Positions 1 to 9,991 are shown, counted from the stretch's first letter. The stretch: 64,000 nt of DNA from Affinirhizobium lemnae (GCF_022968395.1 NZ_JALJQZ010000015.1:1-64000), one strand, 5' to 3'. Numbers and translations: made by a program. Notes: a model not told the origin generated them from the sequence alone.

Positions 1-54
1 GCCAACTTCATGGGATTCGTCAAACTCGCAGCCATCGCCATCTGGCTCAAATAG
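1..54 (+). CDS. C-terminal end of a probable IS5-type transposase (partial)
   Basis: An open frame enters from the left edge and stops at TAG 52-54, giving 17 residues ending in AAIAIWLK. A hydrophobic tail of the form F(L/M)xFVxLAxIxxWL is what I remember from the C-terminus of IS5-family DDE transposases, where it follows the catalytic glutamate. The catalytic residues lie outside the window, so this rests on a short resemblance. The frame ends 18 bases from the stop codon of the convergent AsmA gene. It could also be the tail of an unrelated membrane protein. Confidence 0.4.
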   Translation, partial: ANFMGFVKLAAIAIWLK

Positions 55-72
55 CTAAATCGTCACTACCGC

Positions 73-3000
73 CTAGTTAGGAGTGACTCCGGGCAAACCA
101 TTGTTCGAACGGAATTGATCGCCGGTTGGGGGAATTGTCAGCGTGGGCGTCGTATCCTCCGCGGAGGGCTGACGCTGGTCGGTCGCCTTTTCCTGCTCAC
201 GCTGTCTCTGCGCTTCCGCCGCTCGCTCTTTCGCTTCCTGCTCGGCGCGGGCACGCGCCTCGGCCTCCGCCTTTTCCCGTTGCGCTTTGCGCTCCACCTC
301 AAGCGATTGGTATAGGGACACTTCCCTGCGCAGCCGCTGCTTTTCAAGAACACTGGCCTGAAGCGTCTCGACCCGTCTGCGCTCACGCTCGAAAGCGCGA
401 AGAGAAAGATAGTTCGTTAGCCCACCCACTTCCAACTCACGCGTGGGCGCGTCCCACGGACCGGAAAACTGAAGTCCAACACTCGCCTCGCCGCCTGCAA
501 TCGCGTTCTCCCCAAGCGCATAGGTGACAACGAGCTTTCCATCCAAAGTCTGGTCGGGAAGATTGAACCGCACCTCCCCGGACAAAGCAGCCGGTCCCGC
601 CTTTGCGGCAATGCTTTGAAAGCGCAATTGGCCAGAACTCATGGTGAAGGGCAACGTCACGGCTCCGATTCGGGTTGGCCCTGCATAAAGCACCGCCTCC
701 GCGATCGGGCGAACCTTGCTCTCGGTCACATCGCCCTGAATGCGGTCGGCGGCACTGAGGAGAGAACTCACCGGATCCTGTGCCAGATCCGGCAAGACAC
801 CATCAGCAAGTCGCAACGAGCCCGACCCGCTGAGCGCCGTCACCAGGCCTGCCGGTGTCTTGGCCGTGGCTTCCGCGGCCAGTTCGAAGCTGAGCTTCCC
901 CGTCGCAACAGGATGGTTGGCGCGCAGCCACATCAGAGGCGCCAGATCTGCATCCTTGAGCGCCAGACGCGATTGCAGCAGACCGATGCCATCGCTGTTC
1001 GACAGCGCCAGACGGCCGGAAATCGTGCCGCCGAGCCATTTGCCCCGCAGTTCTTCCAGCGTCATGCCGCCACTGCGATTGACGAAACGCATCGCCACAT
1101 TTTGCGCAGGCTGGGTGCCCGGCGATACGAGAATCTCGTTTACAGACACATCGAGATTGAGGTCAGCCTGCCGGAACATTGGCGCTGCCAATGGCTTGGT
1201 GGACAGTTCACCCGTTTCAGCATCCTGCAGCGGTCCGTAAACCGCTTCGGCAAGCCACAATAGGTCCATGGCACCCAGGTTGAGCTTGCCGCTGATCGTG
1301 GGGATTGGGGCAGCACGGTCAAAAAGGAGGTCGCCGCCCAGCGTATTGCCAGCGACAGTACCGGAGAGTTCACCAAGACGAACAGCCTTCGCATCCAACG
1401 TCATCTTTGATCGCAGATCGACGGGCAGACCGGTACCGAGCTGCGGCAGGCCGAAACCGCCGGCAAGCAGGGTTGGCTCGAGATCAGAACTCTTGAGGCT
1501 TACAGAATAGCTGCCATTGCCGAAACTGTCCGGCGCAAGGTTCATCCCGCCTTCAGCCACCACCTCGGTCAGATCCGTTCGGTAACCGAACCGAACCTGT
1601 ATCGGCTGGGAAAGCTTGCCACTGGCGCTGACATCAATGACGCCGTTGTAGTCTCCGTCAAACGGGAAAGTGGCAATGCCAATCTGGTCGAGAAGCGTGA
1701 GCGATTCGGTGTTCGCCAGTCTGGCCGAGGCTTGAAATTCGGTTTCCTGCGTCAGGTCAAAGAGATGCAGGGCCTTAATGTCAGAGGAGATCAGCGTGCC
1801 GTTCGAACTGCCGCTTACCTTAAGGACAGCTTCATCACCCAGCGTGATGTCCGCCGTCAGCTTCGTATCGGCATACCGGTCAGCACTACGCGCCATGCGT
1901 TCCAGCACTGGGTGTCGCGGCAGGCGCTCTCTCAGCATCGCCAGAAAACCTGCTGCGTCCGGCGCCGTGAGACTGACAGTGCCCTGCCCCGCATAATCGA
2001 AGATCGAGCCTTCTCCACTCCCCTTTGCCAGAATGCTGGCGCCTGCCAGATCGGCAATGGCCAGTTGCGGCACGGTCAATTTTCCGCCGCCAAACTCGAA
2101 GCGCGTTTCAAATCCCTGCGCGCCAACGCCGAAAGCCGTGAGCCTGTCAGCCTTCAAATGCGCTGACAGCTTGTGGTCCAGCACATCGTCACCGGCGTCA
2201 TTGCCGGTCATCAGAGAGGCCAGTGCCCGCAAGGCATCGAGATCGATCTCATTGCCTGCAAGATCCACCGCAAGCTGCGGCACCGCTGCCGCCTCTGTGG
2301 CGGAGGTCCGGCGAACTTGCCCCTTCAGCGTCGCGCCACCGACGGCGACTTCCAAATTGTTGAAGACCTGAACGCCGGTCGTCAGATCGACATCGGCGGA
2401 GAACCCGGCTGCCTTGAGACGCCGGATTGCCGGATCGACCTTGCCGGTCAACCAGTCGGAAAGGCCGGAAGGCTGGTTGGAGGCAAGAACCATCTTGCCC
2501 TTGAAACCGGCACTATCCCTGAGGGTCAACCGACCATCGAGTTCTACCTGTGTCCGGCCCGGAAGCGTGGCAACTGCGTTTTCGATTTGCCATCCCATCT
2601 GGGCAGGGCGAATGTCCAGACGGATATCCCGCAGGGTCGTCCCCTCCGTCACGATTGCCGGAAGGCTGATCGTTGCCCGTCCTGGCACCTGCGGCACGGG
2701 GATATTGGCAGCCATTTCAATCAGGGCATGAAGGCGTCTTTGGGCAGAAACATGCGGATCGCGGGCCGTCTTGCCTTTGGCCAGCATGTCGCCCGCCAGC
2801 TTCTCGACATCCACCTGCTGGCCGTCCGCCGTCAGCAGGAATTCCGGTCTATCCCCGGTGTCCAGAGTCGCCTCGCCGGTAATGACATAGGGGTTATCGA
2901 CGGCACCGGCTTCAACACGGTATTCGGGGATCCGGATGCGCTCGTTCATCAGCTCGAACTTGCCCTTGGTGCGTGGCGGCGGAACGCGCTTCTCCGCAAC

Positions 3001-3774
3001 CGCCACGCCATTGGCGACCGGCTGATCCTGGAACACAAGATTGAAGGCGCCCTTGTAGGCCGGCTTCGCATCTGCCACGCCGAGCATACCGTCGAGCTGA
3101 ACCTCCACCGGCTGGATATCCGGCCAGAGGCGGAGTTTGAGAGGCACTTGACCGGCCTGCGCGTCTGGCTCGCCGCTGCTCAGCGAAAACTTCGCCTCGT
3201 AACCGTCCAGCGTTCCATTGCCTTCGGCGCGCCACGGTCCAGCAAGCGAGCTTGCAGACAGATCGGCGGTGAGCTTGCTGAGAGTTCTGTTGCGACCGGT
3301 CGCCTCGTCAATGAACTGGATCTCGGCGCCCGTGATGTGCACATCTTCCAGCACGACGTTACGCGCGGGAATAGCCGGACGGCTGCCGCGCATCCAGTCC
3401 AGCTTACCGTCCTTCAAAAGGCGGATACGGGCCTTGGGGTTCACCAGCCGCATATCGAAAACACGCGCCTCGCCGGAGAGAAACGGCGCCAGTTCCATAT
3501 CCATGGAAAACTCCGCCACCTGGATCAGTGGCGTTCCATCGAGGTCCTGCCCCACGCGCACATCGCGCATCGTGACCGAAGGAAAAGGCAAAAGCCGGGC
3601 ATCGACGCTACCATGCACGGTAACCTTCTTGCCAAGTATGCGGCTGGCCTGTTCTTCGAAGCTGAGCCGGAAACTGCTCCAGTCCACGAATAGCGGAGCG
3701 AACAGCGCGGCGAACAACGCGATGACCACCAGACCGCCAAACAGCAGGAAAAGACGTCCCAGCAACCGGACCAC
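73..3774 (-). CDS. AsmA family protein, large inner-membrane-anchored envelope protein
   Basis: A 1233-residue protein with one N-terminal membrane segment (about residues 6-31, ending at APLFVDW), an AsmA domain directly after it, and a long beta-rich body with an AsmA-like C-terminal region around residues 950-1150. AsmA/TamB relatives are proposed to bridge inner and outer membranes and carry phospholipid; that is family knowledge. The last 80 or so residues are unusual: a charged Arg/Glu/Ala/Lys-rich helix (about 1160-1210) followed by a Pro/Thr tail, likely coiled coil. The annotated GTG start has AAGGA abutting it; a TTG at 3765 with the same Shine-Dalgarno at better spacing is an equally good start. 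It stands alone, upstream of nothing on its strand. Confidence 0.85.
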   Translation of the reverse strand: MVRLLGRLFLLFGGLVVIALFAALFAPLFVDWSSFRLSFEEQASRILGKKVTVHGSVDARLLPFPSVTMRDVRVGQDLDGTPLIQVAEFSMDMELAPFLSGEARVFDMRLVNPKARIRLLKDGKLDWMRGSRPAIPARNVVLEDVHITGAEIQFIDEATGRNRTLSKLTADLSASSLAGPWRAEGNGTLDGYEAKFSLSSGEPDAQAGQVPLKLRLWPDIQPVEVQLDGMLGVADAKPAYKGAFNLVFQDQPVANGVAVAEKRVPPPRTKGKFELMNERIRIPEYRVEAGAVDNPYVITGEATLDTGDRPEFLLTADGQQVDVEKLAGDMLAKGKTARDPHVSAQRRLHALIEMAANIPVPQVPGRATISLPAIVTEGTTLRDIRLDIRPAQMGWQIENAVATLPGRTQVELDGRLTLRDSAGFKGKMVLASNQPSGLSDWLTGKVDPAIRRLKAAGFSADVDLTTGVQVFNNLEVAVGGATLKGQVRRTSATEAAAVPQLAVDLAGNEIDLDALRALASLMTGNDAGDDVLDHKLSAHLKADRLTAFGVGAQGFETRFEFGGGKLTVPQLAIADLAGASILAKGSGEGSIFDYAGQGTVSLTAPDAAGFLAMLRERLPRHPVLERMARSADRYADTKLTADITLGDEAVLKVSGSSNGTLISSDIKALHLFDLTQETEFQASARLANTESLTLLDQIGIATFPFDGDYNGVIDVSASGKLSQPIQVRFGYRTDLTEVVAEGGMNLAPDSFGNGSYSVSLKSSDLEPTLLAGGFGLPQLGTGLPVDLRSKMTLDAKAVRLGELSGTVAGNTLGGDLLFDRAAPIPTISGKLNLGAMDLLWLAEAVYGPLQDAETGELSTKPLAAPMFRQADLNLDVSVNEILVSPGTQPAQNVAMRFVNRSGGMTLEELRGKWLGGTISGRLALSNSDGIGLLQSRLALKDADLAPLMWLRANHPVATGKLSFELAAEATAKTPAGLVTALSGSGSLRLADGVLPDLAQDPVSSLLSAADRIQGDVTESKVRPIAEAVLYAGPTRIGAVTLPFTMSSGQLRFQSIAAKAGPAALSGEVRFNLPDQTLDGKLVVTYALGENAIAGGEASVGLQFSGPWDAPTRELEVGGLTNYLSLRAFERERRRVETLQASVLEKQRLRREVSLYQSLEVERKAQREKAEAEARARAEQEAKERAAEAQRQREQEKATDQRQPSAEDTTPTLTIPPTGDQFRSNNGLPGVTPN

Positions 3775-3838
3775 TCCTTGATTTCGGAGGTCTATTTAAA
3801 ATTCTACAAGCTCCGGCACAAGCCGTACAAGGGTCGCA

Positions 3839-5254
3839 TCAGGCGGTTTCCCGCAGGATCTTGCCGGGATTGAAGATATTCTTCGGATCGACCGCCCGCT
3901 TGATTGTCCGCATCAGGCCAAGCGCAGGTCCCGCCTCATCTTCGAGAAAACTCATCTTGCCCTGCCCGATGCCGTGCTCGCCCGTACACGTTCCGCCGCA
4001 GGCCAGAGCGCGGCGGTTCAACCGCTCGACAAAGGCTTCGACGCGCGCAACATCTGCTGGATCCTTGTCGTTGAACAATATCGACAGATGGAAGTTGCCA
4101 TCCCCGGCATGACCAACAATCGGGGCGAGGAAGTCATTCTCTACAATATCCGCATGGGTCGCAGCCACACAATCCGCCAGCTGAGAGATCGGCACGCATA
4201 CATCCGTTGCCAGTATCGTAAGGTCGGGACGCAGCGCGCGCGCTGCCCAATACGCATCATGCCGCGCCTTCCACAGCTTGGCGCGCTCCTGCGCATCTGC
4301 CGTCCAGCGAAAACTCTCGCCACCGCATTCCTCGGCAATCATGGAAAACTGCTCGGATTGCAGGGTCACTGTCTGGTCCGTGCCATGAAACTCAAGGAAG
4401 AGAGTTGGCTTTTCTTCGTAGGAAAGACCGGAATAGGCATTGCAGGCGCGGATCTGGACCTCATCAAGCAGTTCGATACGTGCAACCGGAATGCCCATCT
4501 GGATGGTCATGATCACGGCATCGCAGGCCGCCTTGACGCTTGGGAAAGCGCAGACACCGCCACCGATCTTTTCAGGAATGCCTTGAAGACGAAGCGTAAT
4601 GGAGGTGAAGACGCCGAGCGTCCCCTCCGAGCCCACGAAGAGCCGGGTCAAATCGTAACCTGCGGAAGACTTCTTGGCGCGGCTTCCGGTAGCAATCTCC
4701 TCGCCGTCTGCCGTGACCACAGTCATGGCCAGCACATTGTCCTTCATGGTGCCATAACGCACGGCATTGGTACCAGAAGCGCGCGTGGCCGTCATGCCGC
4801 CAATAGAGGCGTTTGCACCGGGGTCAATCGGGAAGAACAGGCCCGTATCGCGAAGATGAACGTTCAACTGCTCACGCGTCACGCCCGGCTCGACGGTCAC
4901 ATCCAGATCTTCCGGCGAAACGCGCAGGATACGATTCATGCGCGAGAAATCGATGGATATGCCGCCCGAAGGTGCATTGACCTGCCCCTCCAGCGACGAA
5001 CCGGTGCCGAACGGAATGATCGGCACACCATGCTCAGAGCACGCTCTGACCACCGCTTTCACGTCATCGGAACCTTCAACGAAGACGACGGCATCCGGCA
5101 ATTGCCGGGTCAGATAGGTCGTCGTGTGGGTATGCTGCTCGCGAAAGGCCTGCCCGGTCTGAAGCTTGTCGCCAAGCGCCCCCCGCAACGCCTCGATGAC
5201 AGCGGCGACTGCGGCCTCGTTTCGCACACCGGGGCGTACATCCCTCAAGACCAT
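3839..5254 (-). CDS. FAD-linked oxidase, D-lactate dehydrogenase / glycolate oxidase GlcD type
   Basis: About 471 residues. The N-terminal half is a PCMH-type FAD-binding domain with PFGTGSSLEG near residues 81-90 and a DPGANASIGG stretch. The C-terminal FAD-oxidase domain carries the metal/substrate motifs GHAGDGNFH and TCTGEHGIG. The family (LDHD, GlcD, Dld2) oxidises 2-hydroxyacids such as D-lactate or glycolate and passes electrons to cytochrome c, quinone or ETF; the substrate cannot be read from sequence. I prefer the ATG at 5254 because GGAG lies six bases before it; an upstream in-frame ATG at 5293 has no ribosome site. No GlcE/GlcF partners are adjacent, which favours a stand-alone D-lactate dehydrogenase over glycolate oxidase. 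Confidence 0.85.
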   Translation of the reverse strand: MVLRDVRPGVRNEAAVAAVIEALRGALGDKLQTGQAFREQHTHTTTYLTRQLPDAVVFVEGSDDVKAVVRACSEHGVPIIPFGTGSSLEGQVNAPSGGISIDFSRMNRILRVSPEDLDVTVEPGVTREQLNVHLRDTGLFFPIDPGANASIGGMTATRASGTNAVRYGTMKDNVLAMTVVTADGEEIATGSRAKKSSAGYDLTRLFVGSEGTLGVFTSITLRLQGIPEKIGGGVCAFPSVKAACDAVIMTIQMGIPVARIELLDEVQIRACNAYSGLSYEEKPTLFLEFHGTDQTVTLQSEQFSMIAEECGGESFRWTADAQERAKLWKARHDAYWAARALRPDLTILATDVCVPISQLADCVAATHADIVENDFLAPIVGHAGDGNFHLSILFNDKDPADVARVEAFVERLNRRALACGGTCTGEHGIGQGKMSFLEDEAGPALGLMRTIKRAVDPKNIFNPGKILRETA

Positions 5255-5372
5255 GATCTTCTCCATTGAATGCCAAGCGGTAGAACCCGACATCTTTGGT
5301 AGGAGAGGATCATTGTTTTGTCTATCAGTTTTGGCTCACCAATACCCTTCTACGTGCAACGATTGGATGGGC

Positions 5373-8300
5373 TCACTCCGCTGCCAGAAGCGGCCTTTCC
5401 TTCTCCTCATTGGCGGCCGGACGCGACGCGGTGACCAGTTCCTCATGCAGCCTTTGCTCTTCATGCGCATGCGGCTTGGCAAAGCGTGCGATCAGGAGAT
5501 AGGCAAGCGGCGTAATGAACAGGGTGACGATCGTTGCGAGACCCAACCCGCCGACGATGACCCAGCCGAGTGCAATACGCGCTTCCGCACCCGCACCCTG
5601 CGCGAACACCAGCGGCACGCCGCCGAGGATCGTCGCGATCATCGTCATCATGACCGGACGCAGGCGAAGGCGGCAGGCCTTTTCAATGGCTTCTCGAACG
5701 GCCATACCCTGATCTCGCAGCTGATTGGCAAACTCCACGATCAGGATGCCGTTCTTGGCCATGACCCCGACAAGCAAAACAAGTCCGATCTGGCTGTAGA
5801 CGTTGAGGGTTGATCCCGTAAGCACCAGGGCGAAGATGGCGCAGGCAAGACCAAGCGGCACCGTGGTCATGATGATGATGGACGACAAGACGCTTTCGAA
5901 CTGTGCGGCCAGCACCAGGAAGATTATGGCAATCGCAAAGCCAAAGGTAATTGCCATGCCGCTTGAATTCTCACCCAGCGTCTTGGCTTCCGCCAGTGGC
6001 ATTAGTCGCGCACCGGGAGGCAGAAGCGGCTGCGCCAGTGCCTGCGCTTCCTGAAGCGCCTGACCAAGCGAAACGCCATCGCCGAGTCCAGCCGAAATCG
6101 AAACCGCGGCCAGTTGTTGCTCGCGGTTCAGGCGCGGCGCGACCGCCCCTTCCTTTAGGCTGACGACGGTGGACATTGGCACGACCTTGCCGTCATTGGT
6201 GCGCAGGAAGATGTTCTGCAGATCGGTCGGATCGTCGATCGGCTGCATCGTGGAGGTCAGCTTGACCGGATAGGCCTCTCCGTTGACGAAGACATCACCG
6301 ATAGAACGCCCCTCCAGGAGTGCCTGCATGGCAGTGGACAGGCCAGTGATGTCGATGCCCAGATCAGAGGCACGCTCGCGGTCGATGGAGACCGAAAGCT
6401 GCGCCTGCGTCGGTTCATTGTCGAGACGCGGCGTCTGGAAATCCGGGTTCTTTTCCATCGCCTGAACGAGCTTGATGGCGGCATCCGTAAGCTTCGCGTG
6501 CTCATTGCCCACCAGCGCGAACTGCAGGCCATTCCCCGCCCCGCGAATACGCAGACTGTTGGACTGGATCGCGAAACCACGCACCGCCGGAACCTTCGCC
6601 GCAGCTGCATTCACATCCTCAACGATCTGGTTCTGGGTGCGCGTGCGTTCACCCCAGGGCGCCAGCGTCATCACCATGAAACCGCTATTGGTGGAATTGC
6701 CCATGCCGGAAATGGAGAAGATGTTGCGGATCTCGCCAGAGTCGACCAGCGGCTGGAGATTTTCCTCGACGCGGCGGATCTGGTCCTGCGTGTACTCAAG
6801 GCTCACACCCTGCGGCGTGGTCAGGCGCATCGAGACGAGGGAGCGATCTTCCAGCGGCGTCAGTTCGTTCTTGACGAGACCGAAAGCGACGAAGGCGGCC
6901 GCGCCAAACATGACCGCCACTGCGATGATGACGATCGGCGCATTGAGCGTAAACCGCAGCCACTTCTCATAGGTGTTCGCAAAGAGATTACCGAAGCTGG
7001 CAAGAAGCCCCTTCGGTTCGCTCATCGGCTTGGTCAGCATGCGCGAGGCCAGCATGGGGCACAGCGTGAGGGCGGTGATCGACGAAAGCCCCACGGCGAA
7101 TGCCAGCACGAAACCGAACTCGCGGAACAGGCCACCCAATTGTCCGGGCAGGAAGGAAAGCGGAATGAACACAGCCGCCAGCGTTGCCGTAGTGGCGAGA
7201 ACCGCAAAGAAAACTTCCTGCGTACCCAGCACCGCCGCAGCGCGCGGCCCCATGCCTTCCGAGCGTCGGCGCACGATGTTCTCGAGCACCACAATCGCAT
7301 CGTCCACCACGAGACCCGTCGCTAGAACAATGGCCAGCAGCGTAAGGATGTTGATGGAGAAACCGACGAGATAAATCGCCGTCAGCGTTCCGATCAGCGC
7401 AACAGGCATGGTGAGCGCCGGAATGAGCGTCGCGCGCCAGTCGCGCAGGAAGAGATAGAGAACGACGACCACGATGAGCGCGGATAGCCCCAGCGCCAGT
7501 TCCACCTCGTGCAGCGCCCCGCGAATGAACACGGCGTCATCCGAGGTTATGATGATCCGCGTTCCTTCTGGAAGCACCTTCTGCAGTTCGGCGACCGCCG
7601 CTGCAACACCCGTCGAGATGTTGAGCGTGTTGGATTGCGCCTGACGGATGATACCGAGACCGACGCCCTGCACGCCATTGGACCGAAGCGTCGTGGTTCC
7701 GTCATCGGCGCCGAGATTGACGCTTGCGACATCACGAAGGCGGATATTGTCCTTGATCAGTACGTTCTCGAAGTCGCGCGGCGTCTCAAGGTTTGCCGTT
7801 GCGCGAACCACGATATCCTGCGTACGGCTTGTGAGCGAACCGGCTGGAACATCGAGCGCTGCACTGGACAACGCAGTGGAGACATCGGTAACCGTGAGGC
7901 CACGGCTGGCGAGAGCCGCCTGATTGAGATCGACACGGAAGATCTTTTCCTGATCGCCGTAAAGCTCGACATCGGCAACGCCCTCCACCGCTGCCAGACG
8001 GTCAACCACCTGCTTGTCGACAAGCAGGGTCAGATCTTCCATCGAAAGCTTTGAAGACGTTACGGCAAGCCGCATGATCGGCTGTGAATCGGAGTCCGCC
8101 TTGACGATGCGCGGCTCGTCCACCGTATCAGGCAACTGGTAGGAAACGCGGCCAATCGCATCGCGCACATCGCTTGCGGCAACAGCAAGATCAACCGTGT
8201 CGTTGAACTCCATGGTTACGCGGCTGGCACCGAACTGCGATTCGGAAGACAGGGCCTTCAACCCGCTGACGCGGGCGACAGCGCCCTCGATGACCTGCGT

Positions 8301-8534
8301 CAACTCCTGGTCAACCGTCTGGGGCGAGGCGCCTTCGTAGTCGGTTCGAACAGTAATGACCGGCTGATCAACATCAGGGAGTTCGCGAACTTCCACGCCG
8401 ACGAAGGCAGCCAGACCGGCCACGACCAGAAGCGTATTGATAACCGCCGCCAGGATAGGGCGGCGAACGAACAGAGCCGTGAAGGTGGATTTTGCATCCT
8501 CTGCCTTCATGTCGTGCTGATCCTTGCTGCTCAT
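5373..8534 (-). CDS. RND efflux transporter permease, HAE1 (AcrB/MdtB-like)
   Basis: A 1053-residue inner-membrane permease of the hydrophobe/amphiphile RND type. It has the first membrane helix near residues 28-50 (RRPILAAVINTLLVVAGL), a large periplasmic loop, a second helix block with GLVVDDAIVVLENI carrying the paired aspartates of the proton relay, and a duplicated second half. Length matches AcrB/MdtB/OqxB (1030-1050). It should use proton motive force to export drugs or toxic compounds through an outer-membrane channel. The start ATG overlaps the adaptor stop by four bases, so both are in one operon with the adaptor translated first. No outer-membrane channel or regulator gene is adjacent, so the channel must be supplied from elsewhere. 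Its substrate is unknown. Confidence 0.93.
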   Translation of the reverse strand: MSSKDQHDMKAEDAKSTFTALFVRRPILAAVINTLLVVAGLAAFVGVEVRELPDVDQPVITVRTDYEGASPQTVDQELTQVIEGAVARVSGLKALSSESQFGASRVTMEFNDTVDLAVAASDVRDAIGRVSYQLPDTVDEPRIVKADSDSQPIMRLAVTSSKLSMEDLTLLVDKQVVDRLAAVEGVADVELYGDQEKIFRVDLNQAALASRGLTVTDVSTALSSAALDVPAGSLTSRTQDIVVRATANLETPRDFENVLIKDNIRLRDVASVNLGADDGTTTLRSNGVQGVGLGIIRQAQSNTLNISTGVAAAVAELQKVLPEGTRIIITSDDAVFIRGALHEVELALGLSALIVVVVLYLFLRDWRATLIPALTMPVALIGTLTAIYLVGFSINILTLLAIVLATGLVVDDAIVVLENIVRRRSEGMGPRAAAVLGTQEVFFAVLATTATLAAVFIPLSFLPGQLGGLFREFGFVLAFAVGLSSITALTLCPMLASRMLTKPMSEPKGLLASFGNLFANTYEKWLRFTLNAPIVIIAVAVMFGAAAFVAFGLVKNELTPLEDRSLVSMRLTTPQGVSLEYTQDQIRRVEENLQPLVDSGEIRNIFSISGMGNSTNSGFMVMTLAPWGERTRTQNQIVEDVNAAAAKVPAVRGFAIQSNSLRIRGAGNGLQFALVGNEHAKLTDAAIKLVQAMEKNPDFQTPRLDNEPTQAQLSVSIDRERASDLGIDITGLSTAMQALLEGRSIGDVFVNGEAYPVKLTSTMQPIDDPTDLQNIFLRTNDGKVVPMSTVVSLKEGAVAPRLNREQQLAAVSISAGLGDGVSLGQALQEAQALAQPLLPPGARLMPLAEAKTLGENSSGMAITFGFAIAIIFLVLAAQFESVLSSIIIMTTVPLGLACAIFALVLTGSTLNVYSQIGLVLLVGVMAKNGILIVEFANQLRDQGMAVREAIEKACRLRLRPVMMTMIATILGGVPLVFAQGAGAEARIALGWVIVGGLGLATIVTLFITPLAYLLIARFAKPHAHEEQRLHEELVTASRPAANEEKERPLLAAE

Positions 8535-9754
8535 CGGGTCGCTGCCTCCGCCACGCGCTGGGGCTCGCCCTGAATGCGAACCGGCTGGCCTTCACGAACA
8601 CGTTGCAAACCTTCAGTCACGATCCGGTCATCCGGCTTCAGGGGTGCCTGCACCAGAACGGTATCAGGATTGCGCTGGATGACACTGACGCGAACCTTCT
8701 GCGCCTTGCTATCGGCTACCTTCCAGACGAAGGCACCTTCGGCATCCCATTGAACCGACAGGGGGTCCACTGCCGGATAGCTTTCACCGGCAAACCGCAT
8801 CGCCACCTGGAACGACATGCCCGCACGCAGCAGATCCGTTGGATTATCGATGCGGCCACGAATGCGGACGGTACGGCTTGCAGCATCCACGCGGTTGTCC
8901 ACGGAGTCGATCACGCCCTTGAACACCTGTCCCGGGCGGCTGACGGAGGTTGCTTCGAAGGAAGCTCCCGTTTCGATCTGGGTGATGAAGCGTTCCGGCG
9001 CGTAGAAATCGACCAGGATTTCAGACCGATCGTCCAGCGTCACGATACTTGTCTGCGTCGTAACGTTGTCACCGACATTCGCCGGGACGATACCGGCCAC
9101 ACCATCGATCGGCGCGGTGATTTCTCGCCGCTTGAGGTTCAACTGCGCCGTGCTCAGCGCCAGCTTGGCGGCCTCTTCGGCAATCTGCGCATCCAGCGCA
9201 TCAAGACGGGTCACGCTTTGGAGGTTCTTGTAAGACGCAGCCTTCTCGACCGCACTCCTCAGCGCCACCTGCGCCTTGTCGCGCTCGATCAACTGCTCGT
9301 CATCGTCGAGACGGGCGAGAACCTCACCCTTGGTAACCTTCTGGCCTGCCCTGACGAGAATTTCGTCAATCGTGCCGGTCGCCTGCGGCATCACCACGAC
9401 GGACTGGATGGCAACGCCGCTGCCAATGGCTGTCAGCCGATCATTGATCGTGGCTGTCACGACTGGGCGAACGGCAATAAGCGTGGCCCGTTGACCTCCC
9501 CCTTGACCTCCACTCTGACCAGCGCCCTGACCCTGCCCTGCCCCTTGGGCAGCACCCTGGCCGTTTCGCGCGGGGCTATCAGATTGAGCCGTTTTCTGCG
9601 CGTCCATCGCTGCCGGCTGGATGAGACCCACCAGACGCGCGGGCACACCCATTCCAACGAGACTTCTTGCAGCATCGGCGCTGACAAAGATCCACAGACA
9701 GAGCCCCGCGAACAGCACGACAATACTGAGGAGCAATTGCTTCCAGATGCGCAT
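8531..9754 (-). CDS. RND efflux periplasmic adaptor (membrane fusion protein)
   Basis: A 407-residue adaptor with an N-terminal membrane anchor (about 8-27), no lipobox, a Gly/Gln/Ala-rich low-complexity linker (about residues 62-90), then the split lipoyl/barrel-sandwich domain (start GTIDEILVRAGQKVTKGEVLARLDD), a short alpha-helical hairpin, a beta-barrel domain and a membrane-proximal domain. Such proteins link the RND permease to a TolC-like channel. It lies directly upstream of the permease with a four-base overlap. The glycine/glutamine linker is longer and simpler than in typical adaptors and may act as a flexible spacer from the membrane. Confidence 0.92.
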   Translation of the reverse strand: MRIWKQLLLSIVVLFAGLCLWIFVSADAARSLVGMGVPARLVGLIQPAAMDAQKTAQSDSPARNGQGAAQGAGQGQGAGQSGGQGGGQRATLIAVRPVVTATINDRLTAIGSGVAIQSVVVMPQATGTIDEILVRAGQKVTKGEVLARLDDDEQLIERDKAQVALRSAVEKAASYKNLQSVTRLDALDAQIAEEAAKLALSTAQLNLKRREITAPIDGVAGIVPANVGDNVTTQTSIVTLDDRSEILVDFYAPERFITQIETGASFEATSVSRPGQVFKGVIDSVDNRVDAASRTVRIRGRIDNPTDLLRAGMSFQVAMRFAGESYPAVDPLSVQWDAEGAFVWKVADSKAQKVRVSVIQRNPDTVLVQAPLKPDDRIVTEGLQRVREGQPVRIQGEPQRVAEAATR

Positions 9755-9991
9755 TCAGTCACTCCGGTTGAATTGAAGACTTTATCAAGTATCGCGTTCT
9801 ACGGCTGGTTAGACAACGCTGGATTACCAATCTTGCCAAATTGTAACTTGACGGAAACTCACGGAATCGTGAGCCGAAAGCCACAGGATACGAATATGCA
9901 CGTTGATGCCATTTCTCATCTGGCGCACCACTGGAATAAAACCAGAACGTAGCCTATGGCCTTGTGCTTCCGGAATCATTAGATTGCGCTG

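Noticed and set aside
62-69. GTCACTAC near the left edge matching the reverse complement of 63835-63842
   Set aside because: An eight-base match over 64 kb is expected by chance, and the surrounding bases do not match, so it is no evidence of a shared element.
2173-3693. 506-residue plus-strand open frame
   Set aside because: Antisense to the AsmA gene and rich in Arg, Gly and His, as expected for a shadow of a GC-rich gene.
3974-5269. 431-residue plus-strand open frame
   Set aside because: Antisense to the FAD-linked dehydrogenase with its conserved motifs; composition is that of a shadow.
8492-9952. 486-residue plus-strand open frame
   Set aside because: Antisense to the RND adaptor; the adaptor has clear domains, this frame has none.
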